Source of the DNA: JBBRBB01 sp038206235
GTDB lineage: Bacteria; Bacteroidota; Bacteroidia; Chitinophagales; Chitinophagaceae
Reading direction: 5' to 3'
Assembly: GCA_038206235.1 (NCBI GenBank)
Contig: JBBRBB010000003.1
Location: 185,516-249,515, forward strand
Length of the DNA stretch: 64,000 nt
The notes beneath the pieces were generated by a model. The model did no database searches and was not told where the DNA came from. It was given only the letters and a program-made list of their open reading frames with translations. Numbering within the stretch: the stretch's first letter is position 1; each line of letters starts with the position of its first letter. Shown piece after piece: positions 43,652 to 52,250 of this stretch. Both the position numbers and the translations under genes were made by a program.

Positions 43652-45022
43652 CTACTTCTTCATCTCCGCATAAAATTTATGGAAATAGGGAATGGTTTCT
43701 ATGCCCTTATAAAAGTTATTCAATTCAAATTTTTCATTAGGGCTGTGCAGATTATCACTGTCTAATCCAAAGCCAAGAAAAACGACTTTGCAACCCAATT
43801 CTTTTTCAAATAATGCAGTGATAGGAATACTTCCTCCCCCGCGAACAGGAATTGGTGTTTTGCCAAATGTTGTTTCAATGGCTTTTGCCGCTGCTTTGTA
43901 TTCAATGCTGTCAACCGGCGTCATATATGGATTACCGCCATGATGTTCTTCTACTTTTATGGTAACATAAGGCGGTGCAATTTTTTTAAGATGATTAATA
44001 AGTAAGGGTGTCATTTTTTCTGTTGTTTGATTTGGCACAAGCCTGCATGAAATTTTTGCATACGCTTTTGAAGGCAATACTGTTTTAGCGCCTTCGCCTG
44101 TGTACCCGCCCCAAATTCCATTCAGCTCAAGTGTGGGACGAATGCCTGTTCGCTCATTCGTTGAATATCCTTTTTCTCCCCACAACTCTTTTACACCCAA
44201 ATCTTTTTTGTACTCATCTTCATTGAAGGGAGCTTTGGCCATTGCATCACGTTCTTCTTTTACAACATCAACCACATCATCATAAAAGCCCGGAATAGTA
44301 ATGCAGTTGTTCTCATCATGTAAACTTGCTATCATTTGTGCAAGTATGGTAATTGGATTTGCCACTGCACCGCCATACACACCGCTGTGTAAATCACGGT
44401 TAGGACCGGTAACTTCCACTTCAATGTAGCTAAGTCCGCGAACACCAACATCAATACTTGGTGTATTCAAACTTAACATTGCAGTATCGCTTATTAAAAT
44501 AACATCGGCTTTCAAAAGGTCTTTATTATTTTTTACAAAATCTCCCAAATTCTTTGAGCCTACTTCTTCTTCACCCTCAATAATGAATTTTAGATTCACA
44601 GGAAGTGAGTTGGTATTGGTCAATATTTCTAATGCCTTTATGTGCATATACACCTGGCCTTTATCATCACATGCACCGCGTGCAAAAATTTTCCCGTCTT
44701 TAATGACAGGTTCAAATGGTCCGCTATGCCAGAGTTCGAGAGGGTCAGGAGGCTGCACATCATAATGCCCGTAAACCAAGACAGTTGGCTTTGAAGCATC
44801 AATTATTTTTTCAGCATACACAACCGGATGACCTTGCGTTGTATGAATTTCAACAGTGTCTGCGCCAGCCTCCTGAAGTCTTTGCTTCACTGCTTCTGCA
44901 CAGCGAAGCATACCATCTTTATGCTCGCTTCTTGCGCTTACGCTCGGTATTCGCAACAGTTCGAGCAGCTCATTTAAAAAGCGTTCTTTATTTTTTTCCT
45001 GATATTCTTTCCATGCTTGCAT
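43652..45022 (-). CDS. M20-family dipeptidase
   Basis: A 456-residue cytoplasmic metallopeptidase of the M20 family. The metal site residues are in VYGHYDVQPPDP (His and Asp, about 82-93), then ACDDKGQ, IEGEEEVGSKN and HSPNEKFEL near the C-terminus. The dimerization domain is in the middle (RGLSYIEVEVTGPNRDLHSG). It most likely splits dipeptides into amino acids. A translated start within MQAWKEYQEKNKERFLNELL is standard. A gap with repeat DNA separates it from exbB. Confidence 0.93.
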   Translation of the reverse strand: MQAWKEYQEKNKERFLNELLELLRIPSVSARSEHKDGMLRCAEAVKQRLQEAGADTVEIHTTQGHPVVYAEKIIDASKPTVLVYGHYDVQPPDPLELWHSGPFEPVIKDGKIFARGACDDKGQVYMHIKALEILTNTNSLPVNLKFIIEGEEEVGSKNLGDFVKNNKDLLKADVILISDTAMLSLNTPSIDVGVRGLSYIEVEVTGPNRDLHSGVYGGAVANPITILAQMIASLHDENNCITIPGFYDDVVDVVKEERDAMAKAPFNEDEYKKDLGVKELWGEKGYSTNERTGIRPTLELNGIWGGYTGEGAKTVLPSKAYAKISCRLVPNQTTEKMTPLLINHLKKIAPPYVTIKVEEHHGGNPYMTPVDSIEYKAAAKAIETTFGKTPIPVRGGGSIPITALFEKELGCKVVFLGFGLDSDNLHSPNEKFELNNFYKGIETIPYFHKFYAEMKK

Positions 45023-45059
45023 AATATAAATTTTTAGGAAACGAATGTAGCAAAAAAAG

Positions 45060-45232
45060 TTTATCGTTTATCGTTTGTTGTTTATCGTTTCTCGTGTCTC
45101 GTGTCTCGTTTACGGTTGTTTTTATTATTGCTTACTCCCTGTTGCTAATTCCGTATTGTTTATTGCCTACTGTTTATTGTTTACGGCCTATTGCTTACGG
45201 CCTACTAATTACGGCCTACTGCCTTCTTATAA
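45060..45232. repeat. Long language-like direct-repeat tract
   Basis: Nearly 170 bp of variants of tttatcgtttatcgtttgtt, ctcgtgtctcgtgtctcg and ttacggcctactaattacgg fill most of the 303-bp gap between the M20 gene and exbB. The first variant also occurs in the sucB linker. No gene is seen in the rest of the gap. Confidence 0.75.
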
Positions 45233-45325
45233 TTTCTTCTTAAAACATTCACTTATACAAAATTTATTAACAGTGTCTGCGTTGTGTTGTGATACAGCCT
45301 ATTTTAGCAATTATAAAATAAACGC

Positions 45326-46018
45326 ATGGGAATTTTATTGCAGGTAGATTCTTCTCAACTTCTTACAGGCGCAGCAAGTGCTGCACAGCAAACAGCACAA
45401 ACAATAAGTCTCTGGAGCTTACTCGAAAAAGGCGGATGGCTAATGTATCCTTTATACGTGCTTTTTGCTGTAGCCATATTTGTTTTTTTTGAACGGTTGA
45501 TTGCTATCCGTAAAACATCAAAGATTGATGCAAACTTCATGAACATGATACGGGATAATATTATTACAGGGAATGTAAGTGCAGCACGCAATCTTGCAAA
45601 GAATACAGATAATTCAGTGGCAAGAATAATAGATAAAGGACTTCAGCGTATTGGTAAACCGATTGATGCCATTGAAAAAAGCATGGAGAATGTAGGTAAG
45701 CTTGAAATGTATAAGATGGAACGAAACCTGAATATTCTTTCACTCATTGCAGGCATTGCACCCATGTTTGGTTTTTTGGGAACGATAGTGGGAATGGTTC
45801 AATTGTTTTACAACATTAACAGCACAGGTAATTTTGAATTGAGTGTAATTGCCGGAGGTATTTATGTAAAGATGATAACTTCTGCCACTGGTTTAATCAT
45901 TGGTTTGATTGCTTATGTGGGATATAATTTTCTTTCAACGCAGATTGATAAAACAGCCAACAAAATGGAAGGTGCAAGCGCTGAGTTTATTGATATTCTG
46001 CAGGAGCCAACGAAATAG
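45326..46018 (+). CDS. exbB: MotA/TolQ/ExbB-family proton channel subunit
   Basis: A 230-residue membrane protein with three helices. The first is LMYPLYVLFAVAIFVFFERL, the next two are around 145-200 (GIAPMFGFLGTIVGMVQLFY, MITSATGLIIGLIAYVGYNF) and contain the Thr/Gly-rich pore motif. It forms the proton channel that energises TonB. It is 67-130 bp from the ExbD gene, which follows on the same strand. Confidence 0.93.
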   Translation: MGILLQVDSSQLLTGAASAAQQTAQTISLWSLLEKGGWLMYPLYVLFAVAIFVFFERLIAIRKTSKIDANFMNMIRDNIITGNVSAARNLAKNTDNSVARIIDKGLQRIGKPIDAIEKSMENVGKLEMYKMERNLNILSLIAGIAPMFGFLGTIVGMVQLFYNINSTGNFELSVIAGGIYVKMITSATGLIIGLIAYVGYNFLSTQIDKTANKMEGASAEFIDILQEPTK

Positions 46019-46102
46019 GAATTGGGAATTGGGAATTGTTGATTAGTAAAACCAGATTATTGTATGTTGATTTCTATAAAACCTTTTGATTACAAACGAA
46101 GC

Positions 46103-46148
46103 TAAAACTCCTCTCCGCCAACGGGCGGAGGAGGTTGGGGGGCTTTTA
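46103..46148. repeat. GC-rich inverted repeat just before exbD
   Basis: ACTCCTCTCCGCC and GGGCGGAGGAGG pair, then the sequence runs TTGGGGGGCTTTTA straight into the exbD ATG. It ends the same way as the repeat before purQ (GGGGGCTTTT). Confidence 0.65.
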
Positions 46149-46547
46149 ATGAACATTCGCAAACGATTAAAGAGTCATCCGCAGGTGCACACAGGTGCAT
46201 TGAACGATATATTATTTATACTGCTGCTATTCTTTTTAATTGTATCAACTCTTGCCAATCCAAATGTGATTAAAGTGAATAATCCCAAAGGAAAAAAAGA
46301 CACGAAGGCAAAACAGAACATTGTTGTTTCAATTGATAAAGACCAAAAAGTTTTTATTGGTCAACGGCAGATTGATATGAATTATATTGACAGCCTTCTA
46401 AGGTTTGAAGTAAATAAAGTGAAGCCTTTTGTTGACACGCCTTCTGTTGTTATTAATGCCGATACAATTTCTTATTACGGCGAAGTATTCCGCATCATGC
46501 AAAGCGCAAAGCGGGCTGGTGCAAGAGTTGTAGCCAATGTGAAGTAA
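46149..46547 (+). CDS. exbD: ExbD/TolR-family protein
   Basis: A 132-residue protein with one membrane helix (LNDILFILLLFFLIVSTLAN, about 20-40), with the key Asp of the helix in ALNDI, and a periplasmic domain. I start at ATG 46149 (MNIRKRLKSHPQVHTGALND); an earlier in-frame start at 46086 would be made largely of repeat DNA and is unlikely. It pairs with the upstream ExbB. Confidence 0.92.
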   Translation: MNIRKRLKSHPQVHTGALNDILFILLLFFLIVSTLANPNVIKVNNPKGKKDTKAKQNIVVSIDKDQKVFIGQRQIDMNYIDSLLRFEVNKVKPFVDTPSVVINADTISYYGEVFRIMQSAKRAGARVVANVK

Positions 46548-46684
46548 ATTGTTATCCTGATTGAACTTATACCGATACGGTATCTGTAATAGTACAATAA
46601 ATTGTCGTATAACAGCTACTCTATCGGCATAATACAATTTTAATTTGGAATAAAATTTATTAAGTATTGGTATTACTTTTCATT

Positions 46685-47368
46685 TCAATAAAAAAAGCAC
46701 ACTTCTTCCATTGATTTCTTTTTTATGTCGGGAACCCAGCACTCATCGGCGGCATACCCGACAGGCAGAAGTAAAAACGGCTTCTCATTTTCTGGTCGTT
46801 TAAGAAGCTTTGATAAAAAACTCATGGGGCTTGGTGTATGTGTAAGCGTTACCAAACCTGCCGCATGTATTGCTGCAATTAAAAAGCCAACAGCGATGCC
46901 CGTGCTCTCCTGAATATAATAATTGTTTTTCTTTTTTCCTTCTGCATTTATCTCATAGCTTTTTTTGCAAACAACAATAAGCCAGGGTGCGGTTTCTAAA
47001 AAAGGTTTTTGCCAGTCTGTTTGCAATGGTTTCAGATCTTCGAGCCATTCTGCCGGCATTCTTCCATGATAGCTTACGTATTCTTCCCTTTCTGCAGCCT
47101 GTCTTATTTGTTTTTTTAATTGTGCATCTTGTATTACGCAAAAAGTCCACGGCTGTTTATTTGCACCCGAAGGCGCAGTATTGCCAACTGAAAGAATATT
47201 TCTGATAATTTCTTCTGATACGGGCATTTCGCTAAAATGCCTAATGCTTCTGCGTTTTAGCATAGCATTCAAAAACTGTTTTGAATTTTCAATGCTTTGT
47301 TCTTCCGGAATATTCTTCTGTTTGTAAGAAATAAAAGGATAACCATTAATAAATTTACTTTCCGACAT
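46685..47368 (-). CDS. Nitroreductase-family flavoprotein
   Basis: A 227-residue FMN-binding protein. The family marks are RRSIRHFSEMPVSEEIIRNI (about 35-54), SVGNTAPSGANKQPWTFCVI (about 60-79) and the C-terminal FLLLPVGYAADECWVPDI. It belongs to the group related to iodotyrosine deiodinase and BluB. Substrate not clear. It lies downstream of rpsG on the same strand, in the place where fusA would commonly be found, but with a terminator in between. Confidence 0.9.
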   Translation of the reverse strand: MSESKFINGYPFISYKQKNIPEEQSIENSKQFLNAMLKRRSIRHFSEMPVSEEIIRNILSVGNTAPSGANKQPWTFCVIQDAQLKKQIRQAAEREEYVSYHGRMPAEWLEDLKPLQTDWQKPFLETAPWLIVVCKKSYEINAEGKKKNNYYIQESTGIAVGFLIAAIHAAGLVTLTHTPSPMSFLSKLLKRPENEKPFLLLPVGYAADECWVPDIKKKSMEEVCFFY

Positions 47369-47440
47369 TCCTTATATAATTTTCACAAAAATTCCTGAAA
47401 GATTTGCGCATCCCAGAGGATAATATTCAGCACAAAATAA

Positions 47441-47466
47441 AAAAGTCCTGCAATAATCAGGACTCA
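47441..47466 (-). terminator. Intrinsic terminator of rpsL-rpsG
   Basis: On the minus strand AGTCCTG and CAGGACT form a 7-bp stem with a 7-nt loop followed by a T-run (TTTTTTA), just after the rpsG stop. Confidence 0.85.
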
Positions 47467-47491
47467 TTTATATTAATCAAAATTTGTTTTC

Positions 47492-47959
47492 TTAAATTTT
47501 AAAATGAGAGAATGCTTTGTTGGCTTCGGCCATGCGGTGCGTATCTTCTTTCTTTTTAAAAGCCGCGCCTTCGCCCTTGGCAGCAGCCATAATTTCATTA
47601 GCTAATTTATCAGCCATTGTTCTGCCATTGCGGTCGCGGCTGTAGCGAATAAGCCATTTCATGCTTAAAGAAATTTTTCTGTCTGTACGTACTTCTGTAG
47701 GAATCTGAAAATTGGCTCCTCCAATTCTGCGGCTTTTTACTTCTACTGCAGGAGTTACGTTTTGCAGTGCTTTCTTCCATATATCATATCCATTCTCATT
47801 CGTAATCTTACTTACTTTATCAACTGCATCATAAAAAATATTTATTGCTGTACTCTTTTTCCCTTGCCACATTAAGTTATTTATAAAACGGGTAACCAGT
47901 GTGTCGTTGTAACGGGCATCCGGCGCTAACGGTAATTTTTTTGCTTGTGCTTTACGCAT
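47492..47959 (-). CDS. rpsG: 30S ribosomal protein S7
   Basis: A 155-residue S7 with standard motifs (MWQGKKSTAINIFYDAVDKV, RRIGGANFQIPTEVRTDRKI, MADKLANEIMAAAKGEGAAF). It nucleates assembly of the 30S head. It follows rpsL with a 61-bp gap as in the str operon. The next gene downstream is a nitroreductase behind a terminator, so no fusA is linked here. Confidence 0.97.
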   Translation of the reverse strand: MRKAQAKKLPLAPDARYNDTLVTRFINNLMWQGKKSTAINIFYDAVDKVSKITNENGYDIWKKALQNVTPAVEVKSRRIGGANFQIPTEVRTDRKISLSMKWLIRYSRDRNGRTMADKLANEIMAAAKGEGAAFKKKEDTHRMAEANKAFSHFKI

Positions 47960-48020
47960 ATTTCAAATACTTATAAACTTTACAATACTTTATTTACCTT
48001 ATATACTTTATATACCTTAT

Positions 48021-48401
48021 TTACTTTTTCGTTTTTTCTCTCTTAGTTCCGTATTTAGAGCGGCTTTTTTTGCGGTCTTTTACACCGGCAGTATCAAGGC
48101 TTCCGCGTACAATGTGATAACGTACTCCCGGCAAGTCTTTCACACGACCACCGCGTATTAAAACTATTGAGTGCTCCTGCAGATTATGACCTTCACCGGG
48201 AATGTAAGCAATCACTTCAATCTTATTTGTCAATCGCACCTTCGCAACTTTACGCAAAGCTGAATTGGGTTTTTTGGGAGTTGTAGTGTAAACCCTTGTA
48301 CAAACGCCGCGGCGCTGAGGACAAGAGTCCAAAGCTCTTGATTTGCTTTTCGCCCTGATAGTTTCACGTCCTTTTCTAACTAACTGCTGTATGGTAGGCA
48401 T
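48021..48401 (-). CDS. rpsL: 30S ribosomal protein S12
   Basis: A 126-residue S12. The decoding-site loops TTTPKKPNSALRKVAKV and RVKDLPGVRYHIVRGSLD are intact. Both lysines linked to streptomycin resistance when mutated (in TPKKPNS and VKDLPG) are the normal residues. It is first in a two-gene unit with rpsG. Confidence 0.97.
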   Translation of the reverse strand: MPTIQQLVRKGRETIRAKSKSRALDSCPQRRGVCTRVYTTTPKKPNSALRKVAKVRLTNKIEVIAYIPGEGHNLQEHSIVLIRGGRVKDLPGVRYHIVRGSLDTAGVKDRKKSRSKYGTKREKTKK

Positions 48402-48493
48402 TCTTTACCAATAATTTTTAGGTGGGCAAAGGTAAAAGCATCAGCCTGAAATACCAAAATTTAAAATTCAATTCATTATGCAACAAAATAAAA

Positions 48494-48531
48494 AAATCTC
48501 AACTCAGTAATAACCATCAGAATTGAGATTT
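48494..48531 (-). terminator. Intrinsic terminator of ilvE
   Basis: On the minus strand AAATCTCAA and TTGAGATTT form a 9-bp stem with a long loop, followed by a T-rich run. It lies about 60 bp after the ilvE stop and before rpsL. Confidence 0.7.
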
Positions 48532-48587
48532 TATTTCGTTTAGTGATTGCAATAACCTGATACCTGACTGCTGACACCTGAAAGCTT

Positions 48588-49652
48588 TTATATCTTATAC
48601 ATCCATTCATGCACATCCTCAATCTTTCCTTCTTTTATATCATTCATGATGTGTTTTAATTTCGGTGCAATAGTATATTTCTCTACAGGTAAGGGCATTA
48701 CTACATCACGATATTTTAATTCGCTTATCATTGCAACAGTAGCTGCAGTGCCCATTCCGAAAACTTCTTTCAGTGTGCCGTTTTTATAAGCTGCAATTAA
48801 TTCATCTATGCTTATTCTGCGTTCTTCAACCGGCACTTCCATATCCCTGCAAAGTGTAATTACACTGTCTCTTGTAACACCATTTAAGATAGTGCCCTCC
48901 TCAAGTGAAGGTGTTACTACGGTATCACCAATTACAAAACCCACATTCATCATGCCTACTTCCTGCAACCACTTGTGCTCAAAAGCATCTGTCCATAACA
49001 CCTGGTCATACCCTTCTTTTTTTGCAAGTGTTGCAGGCATCATACTTCCACCATAATTCCCTGCATTCTTAGAATAACCAACGCCGCCGGGGGCTGCCCT
49101 TGTATATTTTTCTTCAACCGCAATTTTCATGTGCTTTGAATAATAGGGGCCCGTTGGGCTTAGCATGATGAGAAACTTATAATTATCAGAAGGTCTTACA
49201 CCTAATATGGTATCTGTTGCAAACATCAATGGGCGTATGTATAAAGAATGGTCTTCTCTGCCCGGTATCCAATTTTTATCAAGCTTTATCAACTGATGCA
49301 TTCCTGCTATAAAAATTTCTTCAGGAATAACCGGCATATTCATTCTCTCTGCAGAAATATTGAAGCGTTTAAAATTTTCATAAGGTCTGAAAACAAAAGC
49401 TTCGCCGCTTTCATTTTTATACGCTTTCATTCCTTCAAAGATTGACTGACCATAATGCAGCGCAACAAGTGAGGGCTGCAATAACAAAGGCTGGTAAGGC
49501 TTTATCTCAATATTCGTCCACTCATCATTCTCGAAATCTGCCTCGAGCATGTGGTCGGTGAAATACTTTCCGAAAGGAATATTTTCCAAATCCAAATCAT
49601 TCAACTTACTTCTTTCTACCTTTGTAATGGTAATATCTAATGTGTCTGTCAT
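48588..49652 (-). CDS. ilvE: Branched-chain amino-acid aminotransferase
   Basis: A 354-residue class IV PLP-dependent aminotransferase that interconverts Leu, Ile and Val with their 2-oxoacids. The PLP lysine is in GYSKNAGNYGGSM (about residue 195), with the phosphate-binding segment LNGVTRDSVITLCRD and FGMGTAATVAMISEL. I take MTDTLDITITKVERSKLNDL at 49652 as the start rather than 49670. A direct-repeat tract (gactgctgacacctga) lies just after its stop. It may feed the fused E1 at 55 kb. Confidence 0.94.
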   Translation of the reverse strand: MTDTLDITITKVERSKLNDLDLENIPFGKYFTDHMLEADFENDEWTNIEIKPYQPLLLQPSLVALHYGQSIFEGMKAYKNESGEAFVFRPYENFKRFNISAERMNMPVIPEEIFIAGMHQLIKLDKNWIPGREDHSLYIRPLMFATDTILGVRPSDNYKFLIMLSPTGPYYSKHMKIAVEEKYTRAAPGGVGYSKNAGNYGGSMMPATLAKKEGYDQVLWTDAFEHKWLQEVGMMNVGFVIGDTVVTPSLEEGTILNGVTRDSVITLCRDMEVPVEERRISIDELIAAYKNGTLKEVFGMGTAATVAMISELKYRDVVMPLPVEKYTIAPKLKHIMNDIKEGKIEDVHEWMYKI

Positions 49653-49721
49653 AAACGATATTTTTAGCAAAGAAAAAGAAAAAAACAGAAAACTAACAGT
49701 TATTAGTTTTACATTTTTAAA

Positions 49722-50255
49722 ATGAATATAAAGTTACCTGATTTTTTAATTGCCGAACTCTATAAAAATTCATTGGTTAGCGCTGATGAAGCGGTTATTT
49801 CACCTATTAAATCTATGGCAGATAAAAATGCTGAAGACATACAAAACGAAGAAAATAAGAAATGGTTTTTAGGAGATAATAAAAAGCGAATTGTAATACT
49901 GGTGAATGAAGCTAACGCAGTATTTATAGATGATGATGCGCTGCAGTTACTTACAAGAATTTTGGCAGGATGCAATTTGAATCTTGCTGATGTTGCGATA
50001 ATAAATTTTCATAAAAATAGCGCTGATTACCTTCAGTTAAAGAAAGCATTGGAGCCGCAGTATTTTTTTCTTTTCGGCGTTACTGCTTTACAAATTCAAT
50101 TACCTTTTACAATTCCACAATATCAAATACAGCAGTATGATGACTGTACATTTTTATTGGCTCCTTCGTTAATCAGCATGCTTGGAGAAGATGAAAAAAC
50201 AAAAAAAGAAAAAACAAAACTTTGGAATTGCCTGAAAAAGATTTTCAATATATGA
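49722..50255 (+). CDS. Protein of unknown function upstream of rdgB
   Basis: A 177-residue acidic, soluble protein starting MNIKLPDFLIAELYKNSLVS. The centre KKRIVILVNEANAVFIDDDA and LQLLTRILAGCNLNLADVAI forms an alternating strand-helix pattern like a Rossmann-type fold. No family recognised. Its stop overlaps the rdgB ATG by 4 bp (ATGA), so it is translationally coupled to rdgB. Confidence 0.8.
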   Translation: MNIKLPDFLIAELYKNSLVSADEAVISPIKSMADKNAEDIQNEENKKWFLGDNKKRIVILVNEANAVFIDDDALQLLTRILAGCNLNLADVAIINFHKNSADYLQLKKALEPQYFFLFGVTALQIQLPFTIPQYQIQQYDDCTFLLAPSLISMLGEDEKTKKEKTKLWNCLKKIFNI

Positions 50256-50863
50256 AGACGAGGCTAATATTTGCAACGAACAACCGGCATAAAGCAGAGG
50301 AAATAGAAGCGATAATGGGCAATGAATTTGAAATAATAACTTTGAAAAAGGCCGGAATTGATATTGATATTCCTGAACCGCACGATTCGTTAGAAAAAAA
50401 TGCTTCTAAAAAATCCAAAACAATTTATGAACTTACTCAGCAGAATTGTTTTGGTGAAGATACTGGTTTGGAGGTGGAGGCATTGAATGGCGAACCCGGC
50501 GTAAAAAGTGCACGCTATGCAGGAGAAGAAAAAAGTTTTGATGCGAACATCAAAAAATTATTAGATAAATTAAAAGGGAAAGAAAACAAGAGTGCAAAAT
50601 TCAGAACAGTAATTTCTTTGATATGGAATGATAAGGAATATTTCTTTGAAGGAGTTTGTGAAGGAACTATTATTGAGGGAAATCGTGGCACAGGCGGTTT
50701 TGGATACGATTCTGTTTTTATACCAACCGCAAGCAACAAGACACTTGCTGAAATGAGTATGCAGGAAAAAAATGTTTTTACACACAGAAGAAAAGCTACC
50801 GATAAATTAGTAAACTTTTTAAAACATATTCAACATGCAACGAATAAAAGTTCAGTTACCTGA
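50252..50863 (+). CDS. rdgB: Non-canonical purine NTP pyrophosphatase (RdgB/HAM1)
   Basis: RdgB removes dITP and XTP from the nucleotide pool. It has 203 residues and the family signatures LIFATNNRHKAEEIEAIM, GEDTGLEVEALNGEPGVKSA and GTGGFGYDSVFIP. I start at ATG 50252 (MKTRLIFATNN), which overlaps the previous stop; an upstream in-frame ATG at 50222 adds ten residues from inside the preceding gene. The thioesterase gene starts 29 bp before its end. Confidence 0.95.
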   Translation: MKTRLIFATNNRHKAEEIEAIMGNEFEIITLKKAGIDIDIPEPHDSLEKNASKKSKTIYELTQQNCFGEDTGLEVEALNGEPGVKSARYAGEEKSFDANIKKLLDKLKGKENKSAKFRTVISLIWNDKEYFFEGVCEGTIIEGNRGTGGFGYDSVFIPTASNKTLAEMSMQEKNVFTHRRKATDKLVNFLKHIQHATNKSSVT

Positions 50864-51269
50864 AACATTTTCTTTCTCAACAGACATTCGCATTCGTATT
50901 ACGGATATAAATTATGGCGGGCATTTGGGCAATGATGCATTTCTTGCATTGATACATGAAGCAAGACAGCGTTTTCTAAAAAATTATGGATACGAAGAGC
51001 TGCGTTTTGCAGGCTATGGATTAATTATGGCTGATGCTGCACTCGAGTTTAAAAGAGAACTGAATTATGGAGATGTGCTCACTATTTCCGTTGCGGCATC
51101 TGGTTTTCATAAATATGGATTCGATCTTTATTACAAATTGGAAGTTTTAAATTCTGACCAACCGCAAATTACAGGCAAAGCCAAAACAGGTATGTTGTGT
51201 TACGATTATACGAACAGGAAAATAGTTGCAACGCCTGTGGAAGCAATTTTGAAATTAAGCAATCAATAA
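50835..51269 (+). CDS. 4HBT-type acyl-CoA thioesterase
   Basis: A 144-residue hot-dog fold protein. The motif RITDINYGGHLGNDAFLALI with the catalytic Asp (in TDINYGGHLG, about 25) is that of YbgC/FadM-type thioesterases. It overlaps rdgB by 29 bp and is the third gene in a tight unit. Substrate unknown. Confidence 0.9.
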   Translation: MQRIKVQLPETFSFSTDIRIRITDINYGGHLGNDAFLALIHEARQRFLKNYGYEELRFAGYGLIMADAALEFKRELNYGDVLTISVAASGFHKYGFDLYYKLEVLNSDQPQITGKAKTGMLCYDYTNRKIVATPVEAILKLSNQ

Positions 51270-51281
51270 ATTAAAAATAAT

Positions 51282-52046
51282 TCAACTATTCCAGATTCTC
51301 CAGTTTTCTTCTGCTTGTATAACGAGCGTTTCATATCCGTTTTTAATAGTTGCGCCATGCTGTGCACCTAATGAAATAAATTTTGTTTTAGCGGGATTAT
51401 AAATCATATCGAATAAATAATGCTTTGGTGTAAGCAAGCCATAAGGAATTTGAGGTGCTTCATCTATATTTGGATACATACCAAGTGGTGTGCAATTTAT
51501 AATCACAGTATAATTATGTAAAATATCCTCGTTCAAATTTTCATAGCTCAAAATATTTTTTTCTTCCGAATCTTTTCTGGAAACATAAAGAAATTCCATT
51601 TTTAATTTCTTCAATACAAATTCAACTGCGGCTGCTGCCCCGCCCGTTCCAAGAATGATTGCCTTTGTATGATGAGCTTGCAGTTGCTTCACAAAAGATT
51701 TTTCAAAACCAATTACATCAGTATTATAGCCAAGTAATTTTTTGTTTGAAATTTTTACGCAATTGCAAGAGCCTGTCTGCTTTACAACATCATCACACAT
51801 TGAAAGAAATTTTAGAATAGATTTTTTATGCGGAATGGTAATTGCAAAACCCAATAATTGAGGATGCGTTTTTATAATTTCAGCAAGCTCACTAATTTCA
51901 TCAATTTCAAAATTTAAAAATTCAGCGCCTGCTATTCGCTCCCTTTTAAATTTTTCAATGAAATATTTTTGAGAGAAAGAATGCGATAAGGGATAACCGA
52001 TTAATCCATATTGCCGAGGCGTATTGTGAGCAGGATTGACATTCAT
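51282..52046 (-). CDS. aroE: Shikimate dehydrogenase
   Basis: AroE reduces 3-dehydroshikimate with NADPH in the shikimate pathway. The 254-residue length is standard. Substrate-binding motif YPLSHSFSQKYF (about 18-29), catalytic Lys in IPHKKSILKFL, NADP-binding ILGTGGAAAAVEFVLKKL and the C-terminal GYETLVIQAEENWRIW are present. It is convergent with the thioesterase, with a 12-bp gap. The conserved part begins QYGLIGYPLSH. Confidence 0.94.
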   Translation of the reverse strand: MNVNPAHNTPRQYGLIGYPLSHSFSQKYFIEKFKRERIAGAEFLNFEIDEISELAEIIKTHPQLLGFAITIPHKKSILKFLSMCDDVVKQTGSCNCVKISNKKLLGYNTDVIGFEKSFVKQLQAHHTKAIILGTGGAAAAVEFVLKKLKMEFLYVSRKDSEEKNILSYENLNEDILHNYTVIINCTPLGMYPNIDEAPQIPYGLLTPKHYLFDMIYNPAKTKFISLGAQHGATIKNGYETLVIQAEENWRIWNS

Positions 52047-52085
52047 TAAGTGAAAGTAATTAGAACTTTACTTCGTTCCTTATCG

Positions 52086-52145
52086 ATTGTCGTTTATTTG
52101 CCGCAATGTGTCCTCCATAGCTTTGTGTTAGGATAGGGACACCAT
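52086..52145 (-). repeat. Short sequence related to the 5' part of the 37436 gene
   Basis: On the minus strand it reads CACAAAGCTATGGAGGACAC followed by ATTGCGGCAAATAAACG; at 37451 the plus strand has CACAATGCTATTGAAGAAAC followed by ATTGCGGAAAAGAAAAC. No gene is intact here. Confidence 0.5.
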
Positions 52146-52250
52146 TTCAAAACGCAGCCAACGGCAGAACTAAATAAGGTAACAAATTTATCATACGCTT
52201 GTTCTATATTATATATTATAAATTTCTTACCACATTTAAAAATCACCACT

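Noticed and set aside
45060..45232. Possible small protein in the repeat-rich gap before exbB (a 90-codon frame at 45075-45347)
   Set aside because: It is composed of repeat DNA, has Cys/Tyr/Leu-rich nonsense-like sequence and overlaps the exbB start.
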